A DNA stretch of 31,305 nt from Mesostigma viride (GCA_009746045.1 RPFO01000392.1:1343156-1374460), one strand, 5' to 3'; counted from the stretch's first letter, positions 20,079 to 29,947 are shown. Translations and numbers: made by a program. The notes: generated by a model not told the origin, from the sequence alone.

Positions 20079-20110
20079 GTGCTGTAGTACAAATCCATAT
20101 TAGGCTAGGG
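20079..20110 (-). repeat. Right terminal inverted repeat
   Basis: 32 bp, complement of 12543-12574 with one mismatch. Just inside, TTTGTACTA and TAGTACAAA form a small palindrome (about 20070-20094). Confidence 0.85.
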
Positions 20111-21988
20111 GTAGGGCGATCGACAGCACGCAGCCCTGCCACACACCCTTCTGTAAAGGGCATGGGGGCGTGGTCCCGTAAGAAGTGCGCACCGAAGTGG
20201 TGGACCCTTCATACAGGTTGCGGATGACAGCAATCAGGGGGCGGGGGATCCGGAACAACTCCTCGAGGATGTCCCAAAGCGCAGGCCAGAAAACCGAATC
20301 GAAGGCTTTGATGAAGTCCACCAGCACAAGGTGCAAAGGGGACTCACCAGGCTGAAGGCGTTGCAGTTCCTCCACCAGTCCGGCGAGTAGCGAAGAGCGC
20401 CTGTACTGTGTTGCGACCTGAACGGAAGCCGTGCTGTATGAGTCTCGCTGAGGTGACCGTCCAGGGCCGTGCGCAGGCGGTTCAGGATGAGCCGCATAAG
20501 AAGCTTAATTGATGAGGGGGGCACTTTGAATGCACACCCCTCTGTAGTTGCCGGGGTCGGCAGGCGACCCCTTGTTCTAGATCTTGTACAGCATCGTGCG
20601 AAAACTGTGTTGCCAGGCCGCTGGAGGTGGTTGCGACGACAGCAGAAGGCGGTTGCAGATGTCCCGGAAGAGCAGCATTATTAAAACCTGTGTCCTCGAA
20701 TTCGGCTGCAAGTTTTACAACTGCGGCCGGAATCTCGTCAGAGCCGGTGGCTGCGTCATAACGCAGGCGAGCGCTGGACCGCCTCCGTGACCTCGCGAGA
20801 GGTGAAAGGAGGCATGTCAGACGGGTCGCCAAGTGGGCCGACTGCAGCGGGGGGACTAGGTAGTCCGCCACTGACCTAGGCGGGGCCGGGGGCCCTGCGG
20901 GGCCGGCCAGGGCGGCCGGGCGCGGGCGGCGGCGGCTGGGAGCAGGGGTGGGGGCGGCGCAGCTGTCCCCACGACCTCGGCCGTGGCCGTGGCCCAGGTA
21001 CGAAGCCGCTTGGCTGGGGCGCCGGGGACGTCGTGGCGGTGGGGCCGGCCGAGGCCGTCCGGCCGGGTGCCCGAGGCGCTTGTACCAGAACCAGGCCCCC
21101 TTGCCGTCGTGCTTCTAGCTGCTGGCAGCTGCGCAGGTCCTTGACCATCTGCTGAGCATCTGCCTTCTCAGCCTGCTCGTAGGCGGCCCTCAGAGCTGCT
21201 TGCAGCCCAGGTTTGGCGATCGGATCTCTGTTGCGGCGGAGCATCTGCCTGGCGGCGACCACTGTCGGTGCGTGACGGTGGACAGCAAGCTGCCGACGCG
21301 GAGGCAAGGTGGGGAGGGTGCGGGCAGCCAGGCGATACTTGGCGGCGACACCACGGAGGATCACTGAAATATCCCCCGGCGGCGGAATGGCGTGTAACTG
21401 CTGTCGGCTGCCCCCGGCGTCGAATACGGCCAGGAAATCATCCCTGTGCGACATAGCGGCCTGCTCTTCTGCCGGCTGACATCTTGTCGGCATATCCTTC
21501 AGCACAATCCGGAGCACTTTTAGATCTGGCTGAGGTGCCAGCTGTCGCGACGGTTTCACCCCAGGAAACCGCAATCTGATGCGAGCAAGCACGAGACGAT
21601 GATCAGATTCCACCGTGCTGACAGAATCTTGCAGGACGCGAGCATCGACAACTGAGGGGCGCTGAGCCCGACGTACGCAGACATAATCAAGGCACACCAC
21701 CCGATCCGACGGCCCAAAAAAGGTGGCCAGCTGCTCAGCGGGGCGTGCGAAAGAAGCATTGCATGCAACCAGCGCAGATTCTGCCAGCAGATTCGCAAAT
21801 AAAGGCGTGTTACCGTTGGCTGTCGTGTTGGTTGGGGAATACTGAGCGCCCCCAGTGCCAACTGGCAGCGTTGCGTTGGTGTCGAGCAGCATAGCCAGGA
21901 AGTGCCGAGCTGGGATGTTGGCCTCCTCCTCCTTGAGGGCGTCGAAGAAGGCCTCACGTTCCGCCTGAGCTCGACCCGCATGTGGTGC
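20111..21988 (-). mobile_element. APE-type LINE, 5'-truncated copy C (endonuclease C-terminus to RT motif B)
   Basis: On the minus strand, from 21988: a remnant of the apurinic endonuclease domain (FLAMLLDTNATLPVG, then VVCLDYVCVRRAQRP and the terminal ESDHRLVLARIRL with the catalytic SDH). A charged linker follows, then the pre-RT motif LRYDAATGSDEIPAAVVKLA. RT motifs come next: LLMRLILNRLRTALDGHL, LVDFIKAFDSVFW (motif A, about 20330) and GVWQGCVLS (motif B, about 20120). At least three frameshifts separate these blocks. It breaks off at QGCVLS exactly where the transposon TIR begins. The 5' truncation abuts an ATTAATTAATTAAT tract. The domains missing here are those present at 7816-8796. 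Confidence 0.83.
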
Positions 21989-22320
21989 ATTAATTAATTA
22001 ATAAGCACGTGACTGCGTCACGTGGGTGCCAATACAGAGTAAAGGAACCTTCAACCCTATATACACAGTGAGAAGGAGGGAGGGCGCCCTAGCTTCTCTC
22101 ACTGCCGCAGGTGGGCAGGCCACAGAGCGCTCTCTCCACGGCATGGTGCCGGGGCGCAGGCATGGTGCCGGGGATATGTGGTGCATATCCCACGATAACG
22201 GTTAGCGTGTGGTGTGAATGGCCCTCAGTGGCCGAAAAAGTGGCCACTAGCACACGCGGGGACCGCAGCATTTCGGATCGACGAGACTAGGCAGAATAAA
22301 GGTAGAATAAAGGTACGTAG
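21989..22320. other. AATT tract and spacer, no gene
   Basis: Starts with TTAATTAATTAATAA next to the LINE truncation point. The rest shows two GGTGCCGGGG repeats near 22145-22170 and no recognisable gene. Confidence 0.5.
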
Positions 22321-22480
22321 CTGATAGCATTCGTAGGACATCTTGCTCGCACCAGTCAGGTAGACACCGACCTCGGTCTGGCCGGCCCCCAGCGGCTTGG
22401 CCAACCAGGGCGGCATATCCTGACCTGGCAGCTGGCCCCAAGGATATTCCTAGAAAGATGGGTAAACCTGCTATGACCTA
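22321..22480 (+). pseudogene. APE-type LINE, small 3' coding fragment
   Basis: The plus strand reads LIAFVGHLARTSQVDTD then GQPGRHILTWQLAPR, ending at TGA 22474-22476. It aligns with the 3' coding end at about 8490-8610 (LQLVGHLARTNQVDTS, then QPGRHLLTWAGPS). It is therefore a further fragment of the same family, on the opposite strand to the neighbouring copy C. Confidence 0.7.
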
Positions 22481-22482
22481 TA

Positions 22483-22929
22483 CCGTAGTGGTCAAAATCA
22501 CTTTGCGACAAACCTCTTTGCGAATCGACCTCGCAAACTACTTTTCATGGGCTTCATTTTGGGTCGCAAAGTTCAAAACTTACCGCGCCGCGCCTGCGCC
22601 GTGCCGCACGCCGGCAGACATGAGGTAGTAGAACGAACGCGTGGCGCCCGCAAAACTTTCGCACCTTTTGTCACTTGTCATGCGAAAGCCAAAGGCTTGT
22701 GCAGCCATGCACGTCATTGTCTTGGCACGATGGCAGAAGAGCGGGGAGGCCAGCAGGCCAGCAGGCAGCCTATAAATTTACAACATCGAGTACCTGCCAC
22801 TGACCATAAACAAGTCGATGGGCTCGCAAACCTAAAACTTTGCCTTCATTTTGGGTCGCAAACTATAAATTTCACCCTGTTTTTGGGTCGCAAAGTAGGT
22901 TTGTCGCAAAGTGATTTTGACCACTACGG
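22483..22929. mobile_element. MITE, 447 bp, with TA target duplication
   Basis: Terminal inverted repeats start CCGTAGTGGTCAAAATCACT and extend about 45 bp (through TTGCGACAAACCT), with one indel between the arms. They are flanked by TA at 22481-22482 and 22930-22931. Inside, TTCATTTTGGGTCGCAAA recurs twice, and a variant TTTTTGGGTCGCAAA occurs near the right arm. No transposase is encoded. The TA duplication points to the Tc1/mariner-like superfamily. Confidence 0.85.
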
Positions 22930-22931
22930 TA

Positions 22932-23653
22932 TGTATAGTGTGATAGGTGATATGTTTAGAAAGGAGCAGTATGTGACCAGGGGAGCCAAGTTCTTAACTT
23001 TTTACGGGTAAATGGGTATTTTTTTATTAAACAATAGGAATATCGTTAGGTTAAGAGGTACCACGTATCGACCAGCTGGTTACCCACTCAGGGTAGGGCG
23101 TCCCCAACATCTACTGCTCCAACCTAGGGCCATTGCTGGTACTTTTGACGTCATGAAAGCAGCGTTTTGGACTAGTGGAATATGATTTTACAGCATAAAA
23201 AGTCCATTTTATCATGAATGAACATGGCCAACAACCCCAAGTGCCCCTAAATTTCTCAATATTTGTAGAGAAATGCTACTTCTCATAATTAAAACCTGCA
23301 CAAATGCACAATTTGGGGCATGCATGTGAAAGTTTGAAGTACAAATTCACAATGAGGTTTTACATTTTTCAATTATTAATGGTATCTCATTCTTCAATCA
23401 ATCAATTTGCAATCGTCCAAACAATTTATTCATTTCATACATGTCCGAATATGTTGAAAGAACACATGCAAGTGCTCAATCAGCGTGGACCCCCTTGGAC
23501 GCGCCCCACCATATATACATTGGACACGTCACCCCAACTACTAAACTGCCCAAAGTCACGGTAACTGATCCAACTACTATGTACATCTGCATTTCTCCAC
23601 GTTGCGGTGGGCAATTACGTGCAAAACGCGATTTCGTGCAAAGTCCTCGCCCA
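22932..23653. other. AT-rich intergenic region
   Basis: No gene, RNA or repeat recognised. It is the 3' flank of the large minus-strand gene. A polyadenylation signal of the algal TGTAA type was not found close to the stop codon. Confidence 0.5.
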
Positions 23654-24348
23654 TCATCGCTTGCCAGGTCGATATGAAGGAATGTTGTCCCAGCTGGCGC
23701 CTTCCTTCAGGAGAGTAACATGTTCTCTAGCGAACTTCAGAGGGAAACGAAACTTTTGCTCGCACTCATTACTCCAACCGAGGTCGTGCCCTTCATCAAA
23801 CCATCTGAACACCACCTTCTCCCTCTCTTTGCCCAGGAGGGTGCCAAAGAGCGGAAAATCTTCCTTCTTGGGGTACTTGTGCTGCCAGTTTATGCACACG
23901 TCGTCTACCCATTTCGAACTCCAACCTCCGCGACTCAGTTTCGCGCCATCCATAAAGCGCATCCGGACGTCCGGCCGAACGTCCCTGATTCGGTTTTCGG
24001 CCGTCGCATCTCTGCCCTGACCACCACCCTTCTGCGGCTGTGCAGGTTCGTCGGCACCCTCCGTCTCCTGCCCCGCCCCTCGCCTGCCCCCTCCCCGACG
24101 TTTTGCCTTCTGCCCCTGCGCAGCCGCCGCCTCTGCCATCAACTCTTCGTACGTTTTTTCTGGCTGACCGCACGGTAAGGCTGGTGCGTGAGCTGGTGCG
24201 TTGGGTGGGAGCTCGTCCCCTCCCGCCCCCGGTTGTGCAACTGGTTCGCCGACCGCGGCCTGGCCAACAACACGGCCGGCCTCTCTGGACACAGTCCCAG
24301 ACGCGGATCCACGGGGAAACCGAACTGGAGTTTCTTCTTCGCCTTTCC
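23654..24348 (-). CDS. Large unknown gene, last exon
   Basis: C-terminal exon of the minus-strand gene spanning 23654-31305. It begins after the acceptor TACGTGCAG and joins the upstream exon in phase 1, forming a Gly codon and continuing KGEEETPVRFPRG. The first half is Ala/Gly/Arg-rich and probably disordered. The last ~95 residues look folded and aromatic: MRFMDGAKLSRGGWSSKW, then VDDVCINWQHKYPKKEDFP and KVVFRWFDEGHDLGW. It ends at a stop in 23654-23656. No known domain is recognised. Confidence 0.7.
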
Positions 24349-24489
24349 CTGCACGTAAGCACATGCCAATTAACATGAATACGGAAGGGTCGTGTGAGAA
24401 ATCAATGAAGCCATGGACTGATGCAAAAAAACTTATGTAGAAATATATTAAGGTACTTATAAAACTCGTTTATTGAAAATGAAATTTAC

Positions 24490-27167
24490 CGGCCGAATGT
24501 ACCGTTGGAGCGTGGAAGGGCATCCTTGGTCGATCGAAGATATCCGTAAATGTTAACGGTGCGGTCGATGTCCCTGGCGGCGCCTCAACATCGACCACCT
24601 CAGTCGGGCGCATCAATCCGGCAAACGCCGGCCCTCCACCTGAGACTTTCGGCGGACCCTCCACGTTACGAGCCTCCAATACCCTCTTCTGCAGTGGGGT
24701 GCTCGCAACAAAATCCGTGTCAGCCGACGGCTCCGGATCGTCATCCTCATTCAGCAGTATCGTGTTCGGGCATTGCTCCATCCCCGTCGAGCGGGGGGGC
24801 GAAGTCATCACAACCGTCCTTCCTGACGACGGTACGGGATCGTCACCCAGACCCAAAGAAACCGAGGCGAGGGCGGGGGTCCCCTCAACCGGGGGTCCCC
24901 ATGAATCCTGACGAGGCCTCATTCCCATCTGTCGGACACGACCGCCTCCCGTAAATCGGGAACGCCCGCCGGCGCTACCAGTAACAGGCCGCGAGCCTGC
25001 TTCCTGCTGGCGATCCCCCTCCTCATCACAGATACGCCCGCCGGCGTTTCCAGTAACAGGCCGCGAGCCTCCTTCCTGCTGGCGATCCCCCTCCTCATCA
25101 CAGATACGCCCGCCGGCGTTTCCAGTAACAGGCCGCGAGCCTCCCTCCTGCTGGCGATCCCCCTCCTCATCACAGATACGCCCGCCGGCGTTTCCAGTAA
25201 CAGGCCTCGAGCCTCCCTCCCGCTGGCGATCCCCCTCCTCGTCACAGATACGCCCGCCGGCGTTTCCAACGACAGGCCTCGAGTCTCCTTCACCAGCACG
25301 CTGGCGCTTACCTCCCCCCCTGTTGTCTTCATCCCCCCCATTGTCTCATCACGCAAGCCTCCATCACCCCGACTGCGCTTTTTCCCTCCCCTTCCATCTC
25401 CTCCCCCGTCCCTCTCCCCCTCCCCCCTCCTCCCATCTCCCCATCCCCATCCCCTTTCTCCCCCTCCGCCTGCCCCTCACCCATCCCGGGCGGGTGCCCC
25501 TCAGCAATATCCTCCTCCTCGTCCTCCTCGTCCTCCTCGTCCTCCTCGTCCTCCTCGTCCTCCTCCTCCTCCTCATCCTCCTCCTCCTCATCCTCCTCCT
25601 TCTCATCCTCATCCGCCTCCCCCTCTTCCCCCTTCTCCGAATCATCATCCTCATCAGACGAAGAATCGTCGTCGGAAAAGTATTTGAGGCCTTCCCACCC
25701 ATCTTCAACAAGCCAATATTTGATAAGGCGGACCAGGCGCTTCCACCGGCGGATATGGGCGGGCTCCCCGAACACCAGCAGAACTCTGCAGGGTCCCCTA
25801 AAAAGGGCGTTGGTCATCTTGTCAACCACATCCCACACGACCGGGCTCAAATGCGAGGAGGGTTTGGGAATGTTGCTCTCCTCCGGAATGCAGTCTGCGT
25901 CCCACTTGCGCAGGTTCCTCCACTTCTCGTTGCTGTCAGCTGCCAGGTCCAGCACAGCAAACGCCTGGTCCTCCAGCGACCGAGGAATTTTGTAATTCCC
26001 CGCGCACAACTCGTCCACCACCTTCGTCACCACCAGATCCTTTCTTTTTTCGTTTTCCTTCCATGTCATTGTCCTGTATGCGATCCAGTCGGATCCCATC
26101 CTCACCCCCTTCCAATCGCTGTAGGCTTCCAACCTTTCCTTCCACCCCTTCTTGGCCTTGGTAGTCCCCTCCTCCGCCGCCTCCTCGACCTCCTTCTCGA
26201 CCTCCGCCGCCGCCTCCTGTGGCACACCCAGCAGATGTTTGGTCTTCACCCCCAAATCGTCATACAAATGACGGGGGTGGGAAGCGAGCAGCCCTCTCGG
26301 GAACTTCCAGTCCTTCTGGTCGACCACTTTCCTTTTAGCCGGCGGAAGGTCCCTCAGCGTGAGAATGATCGCCCTCATGGCCGTGACGACCACCCGCCAA
26401 AAGTCTCTGGTCAGGCGGCAGTCGGCGATGAACTTGTCGAGGTCCGTGGCGAAGGTGCCCTTCAGCTTCACGCCAAACACGTGCTCCCTCACCAATACGG
26501 GGTCGAAAGTCCCGTTTAGTTGTTTGCAAGCGGCCATCAGCTCGGGGTTCTCCAGGAACTTGATGTGGGCGAATTGCTTTGCCGCCTCTATCAAATTCTT
26601 GGCGACTTCCATTATTTTTATCAGGTTGCTGGGAGGGGCCTCACAGGACATGATCGGCGCTTGGATCAGGCTGTCGAAGTACTGGAAACTCGCAAGTTCC
26701 CGATGCGCGGTGAAAATGGACAGTTCGTGCGCCTTGTCTTTAGGGCGCGTGTCAAGGAAGTCTTGCCGAGCCGCGATATCCTGTGCGATCGCCGGCTTGC
26801 CGTCGACAGCGGGCTTCAAAGGGTCCTCACACCAGAACAGCCAGCGCTGCATGAAGTTCTTCTGGTCCGGCCCCCACTTGTCCGTCTCTTCAGCCCCTCC
26901 TGCCTTGTCGCCTGCGCCGTCCCCTTCGGCCTTGGCTTGCTCTCCTTTCTGCCAAAAGGGCTTCACAATCGCCCAGATCTTGCCGTACAGAGGAGTTGGG
27001 AGAGACACGCCCTTCCCTCTCTTGACGGGTCCATATGCCTGGTAGGCCCGGTGCACATCCCCCAGCGCTGAGCCCCACGTTGCCTTGGCTTGGGCTGTGT
27101 CCTCGGCGTTCATGGCGTTCCCGAGCTGCCTGACAACTTCGATCATCTTGCCGACTTGTTCGGTAAC
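24490..27167 (-). CDS. Large unknown gene, main exon (one frame break)
   Basis: Opens after GGGGATGCAG in phase 0 with VTEQVGKMIEVVRQLG and runs about 610 codons of helical, charged sequence. It includes WFWCEDPLKPAVDGKPAIAQ-type and RKVVDQKDWKFPRGLLASH segments, a Trp-rich block near 25700-25860 and a (Glu/Asp)n acidic tract at 25500-25680. At the C7 run 25333-25339 the frame ends in TGA; removing one base would restore GDEDNRGGGKRQRAG and the reading frame continues through the 24-residue repeats (24960-25290) to HSAG at the donor CCG|GTAAAT. I treat this as one exon with an indel. Alternatively 25329 is a genuine stop and the rest belongs to another isoform. No family recognised. Confidence 0.65.
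24960..25290 (-). repeat. 72-bp in-frame tandem repeat, about 4.5 copies
   Basis: The period is exactly 72 bp (anchors at 25029, 25101, 25173 and 25245). In the gene frame each unit encodes 24 residues of the form GGRICDEEGDRQQEGG plus SRPVTGNA. Each unit contains GGAAACGCCGGCGGGCG on the minus strand, the same core found in this gene's introns but in the opposite orientation. A second minus-strand frame is also open across the array. Confidence 0.88.
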
Positions 27168-27423
27168 CTGCATCCCCGTAGGGCAACAACGCGCAGAGAC
27201 ACATCGACAGTCCTCCCAAATAAGCACAACTCAACTGAGAACAAGAATACGACTGAAAGAAACGCCGGCGGTCGCATCTTGACCAAAATATGGCATGCTA
27301 AGGTGGAACATGAAAACCCCTTATAGAAACGCCGGCGGTCGCATCTTGACCGAACTAATGGCATACTGAAATTAACACAAGAAAACCACTTATAGAAACG
27401 CCGGCGGTCGCAACCTGGCTTAC
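27168..27423 (-). repeat. Intron with three ~68-bp repeats
   Basis: The intron runs from AAG|GTAAGCC to GATGCAG|. It contains three tandem units (GAAACGCCGGCGGTCGC starting at 27259, 27326 and 27395 on the plus strand). On the sense strand each unit carries GCGACCGCCGGCGTTTC followed by a T-rich stretch, and the two downstream unit boundaries end in TTTCAG or CTTAG. Confidence 0.85.
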
Positions 27424-28610
27424 CTTCTGTTCACGGATCTGCCACCAGGTCGGCAGGATGGTCTCACCCTTGAGCATCTGCACGTCCACCCCCCGAAATT
27501 CGTCCAATCAGTTGCCCACTCCTCCAGCTTCGCCGCGGCCACGGTCTTCGTGACCTCCTGCTCCTTCCCTCCCCGCGCAACGACCCTGAGCTTTTCCGCC
27601 TTCATGAAACCATTCAGCATTGCCTGGTACCACACAGATCTTTGGTCCACCGTCATATTGTCGGTGACCAGTTCGAATTTCACCGATTTGATGAGTGTGG
27701 TAAAGTGGTTCCCGTCCAGCACGAGAAAGCCGCAAATGGCTGGCGGCAACGGTGGCTTCTTCTCGAATGGAGCCATCTCCCAGGCGGACTTGCACAAACT
27801 GTCCAAAAGCGCGGCCTTTCTCACGTCCACGGGCTTAAGATCGTCCAGCAAATCGGCCCGTCCTGTCAGAACCGCGGTGGAAGCAGCTTCGGCCATTCCC
27901 TTGGCCGAGCTCGTTCGCAGGTAGATATCAATTTCTTCGTCAGTCATTGCGCGAGCGTAGCCAGCCTTCATTGTCCGTGCCCCCCCCATCTCCCCGAAGA
28001 GTTGCGCGAGCTGACGCTGGGTGCCTTCCTTTTTCATCCAGTCATGAAAAGTGTTGGGGCACCGGTCAGCCAAAAACTGGAACGAGTACCGCCACACAGG
28101 AATCACCAGCTTGTCGTGGCCGTAGTCGGACTCCGAGTTTGCAAAAATGGTGGCGTTCTGCTCGGCTCTAGACAGATGCAAGTCTCGTGCGAGGAGCTTC
28201 TGAGGCCCCACGAACAGGTTCCTTGTCCACACCCGATTTCGATGCACCAAGGCTTTGGACATCTCATCGAGGTCCCGAGGCTGAACGGCAAGCTGCTTCC
28301 GCAACCGTTTGCCCTTCGCGATCTCATCGTTCACATCCAGGATGTCATCATCATCCTGCGACACCGGGGACTTCTCCCATTTCTCAAGCAGAGACACGGG
28401 AGCATCCGCAACCTCCACCTCCTTTCCTTTCCCCTTTCCCTTCAGCGCCTTCCCCTTGTAGGTCGCAAGTGCTTCGGAGAGTCCCTTCTGGTGTTCGTCG
28501 ACGGCAGCAGTCCACGTACTATCTATTTTCATGTTCTCGCGGCGCGCGTGCTGGTCGAGGCTGATTGAGTACAGGATGGCCGCGTGGGTCGCCCTCTCGG
28601 CCTGCACGTA
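27424..28610 (-). CDS. Large unknown gene, internal exon (one frame break)
   Basis: Starts YVQAERATHAAILYSIS after CACTGCAG and encodes about 395 residues, ending LPTWWQIREQK at AAG|GTAAGC, phase 0 at both ends. Sequence highlights are a Lys-rich region (KALKGKGKGKE), VNDEIAKGKRLRKQLAVQPR, a helix-rich middle and ICGFLVLDGNHFTTLIKS. The last, with the preceding LKPVDVRKAALLDSL, faintly recalls the DGNHR element of ParB/Srx-like folds; I give this little weight. At the six-base C run 27489-27494 the frame is lost, and one additional G on the sense strand would restore VDVQMLKGETILPTW. Confidence 0.68.
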
Positions 28611-29052
28611 CTGCAGTGATGCGAAAAAATCAGGAAAGCATAACCAAAAGGAATAAAGTAAATGTCGATTGAGAAACGCCGGCCGTCGCAACCTACATGA
28701 AACCTGAACCTCAACATCAAAGCCCCCCTCACAACAGAGGTATACTTACCTCGTTCCCCTTAACAATGATATGAAAAAATCAGGAAAGCATAACCGAAAG
28801 GAATAAAGTAAATGTCACACTTGAGAAACGCCGGCCGTCGCAACCTAGATGAAACCTAAACCTCAAGATCAGAGCCCCCCTCACAACAGAGGTACACTTG
28901 GCTCATTTCCCTCAACGATGCGAAATCAGGAAAGGAAGTAAGTGTTAGTCAAAAGGAAGTAAGTGTCACACTTGAGAAACGCCGGCCGTCGCAACCTACA
29001 TGAAACGTGGACCTCAAGAACAAAGCCCCCCTCACAACAGAGGTAGACTTAC
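28611..29052 (-). repeat. Triplicated intron with a possible 9-nt microexon
   Basis: The intron consists of three ~151-bp units (motif GAAACGCCGGCCGTCGC at 28673, 28825 and 28976). Each unit on the sense strand runs from a GGGGAAYGAG|GTAAGT-like donor, through ACCTCTGTTGTGAGG, the GCGACGGCCGGCGTTTC motif and TTTCCTGATTT, to an acceptor. The third unit keeps a good donor at about 28749 preceded by TTAAG|GGGAACGAG, which could act as a 9-nt in-frame exon encoding Gly-Asn-Glu. The middle unit has lost its GT donor (GAG|CCAAGT). Confidence 0.8.
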
Positions 29053-29558
29053 CTCATTCCCCTCAACCGCTGCTGCTTCAGCCGCTTTCTTCGACCCCTT
29101 CGCGATCTTCGGAGACTTGTCCTGGCGGGCATCGTGTTCCTTCAACATCTTGATCAGAGTCTTGGCGTCCTTCTCCGTCACCGTCAACAGTTTACACTTC
29201 CTCTCCTTCCCTTTGCCCTCGAACAGGTTCTCCTGCATCCACTTTATCAAGGCCTTGGCGCTCGGGATTCCTCAGGCTGTGTGGCGCCATCGGGCCGGCA
29301 CGCATTCTTCACGATCAACTCAGCGACTTGATGGAGAATCATCATCTGGTTCCGTACCTCAGGTGGGGCTGTTTCCGTTCTCACCTCGGCCACAACCCAC
29401 TTTGCCAACTTCTTCAGTTGATAAGCATCCGCTTGCTCCTTAAAGCGTGTCATTTTCGCAGTATCGCCGTCGCTTCCACCCGCGCCCTCTGACACAGGCT
29501 CACCGACAGCGATAGCCCCCTCTCCCTGGAGATTTGCCCCACCCTGACGACCGGCTTC
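29053..29558 (-). CDS. Large unknown gene, internal exon (one frame break)
   Basis: Begins EAGRQGGANLQGEG after TTCTTGCAG and ends AAAVEGNE at GAG|GTAAGT, phase 0 at both ends. It encodes two helical segments: KKLAKWVVAEVRTETAPPE with MMILHQVAELIVKNA, then after a frame break near 29264-29275 AKALIKWMQENLFEGKGK and KDAKTLIKMLKEHDARQ. One missing G in the GAGG context would join them. No known family. Confidence 0.68.
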
Positions 29559-29682
29559 CTGCAAGAACATTATCAACGGAAGATTTTTAATGTAAGAAAA
29601 GTGTAAAGAAACGCCGGCCGTCGTAACTCTGTCCATTGAGGACGAACCTAAACTTTCGATTACTAAGTCAACGGTAACTTAC

Positions 29683-29763
29683 CCTTCCCCCCTCTGCAGT
29701 GGAACCACCGTAAGATCCACTTCCCCTCCTGTCACCGCCCTCTTGCTGCTCGAACGGACTTCC
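29683..29763 (-). CDS. Large unknown gene, 81-nt exon
   Basis: A 27-codon exon between ATTTTTACAG and AAGG|GTAAGT. It encodes GSPFEQQEGGDRRGSG then a Ser/Gly-rich tail; phase 0 on both sides, so it could be skipped without changing frame. Probably a disordered linker. Too short to classify alone; supported by the splice sites and phase agreement with both neighbours. Confidence 0.6.
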
Positions 29764-29890
29764 CTGTAAAAATAGCAAACGCGATTGTCCATTCACAAGA
29801 AAAAAATTACTACAAAAATAAACAAGGATATACGCACGCAAACCTTTTCAATACAAGTAAACCGGAGAGGAATCTGACGCACTCATGTAC

Positions 29891-29947
29891 CTGGGTGCTT
29901 CCCGCCATTGAGCGGGCTTCTCTTGCACCAACATCCTCTTGCCGGCC
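29891..29947 (-). CDS. Large unknown gene, 57-nt exon
   Basis: A 19-codon exon between ATGTTCGCAG and CCCAG|GTACAT, encoding GRQEDVGAREARSMAGSTQ. Phase 0 on both sides, so inclusion could be optional. Support comes from splice-site quality and phase, not similarity. Confidence 0.55.

Larger units (their letters stand above)
12543..20110. mobile_element. Large TIR DNA transposon (7.57 kb) with DUF7869-like transposase and cargo
   Basis: The ends are 32-bp inverted repeats (12543-12574 and 20079-20110) with one mismatch; the core is CCTAATATGGATTTGTACTA. Immediately inside each end lies a tandem satellite containing runs of GTGACACC (left) or its complement GGTGTCAC (right), so the ends mirror each other in motif while their spacers differ. 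The interior holds a transposase-like gene, a degenerate satellite, two unknown ORFs and a two-exon gene. Base composition is less GC-rich than the flanking LINEs. If the outer CTAG is the target duplication (left CTAG|CCTAAT, right ATTAGG|CTAG), the TIR is 26 bp with a 4-bp palindromic duplication; a TA duplication is also possible. The two flanks belong to different LINE families, so the insertion site cannot be reconstructed from the window. Confidence 0.72.

Noticed and set aside
25306-25318. Donor GGGGAG|GTAAGC as a real exon end
   Set aside because: The sense frame reaches a stop before it unless the frame break is assumed, and with the break corrected the coding frame continues through the repeats to a better-supported donor at 24490.
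25323-26519. 398-codon plus-strand ORF rich in Leu and Pro
   Set aside because: Antisense to the large exon; the Leu run is the complement of its Glu/Asp tract.
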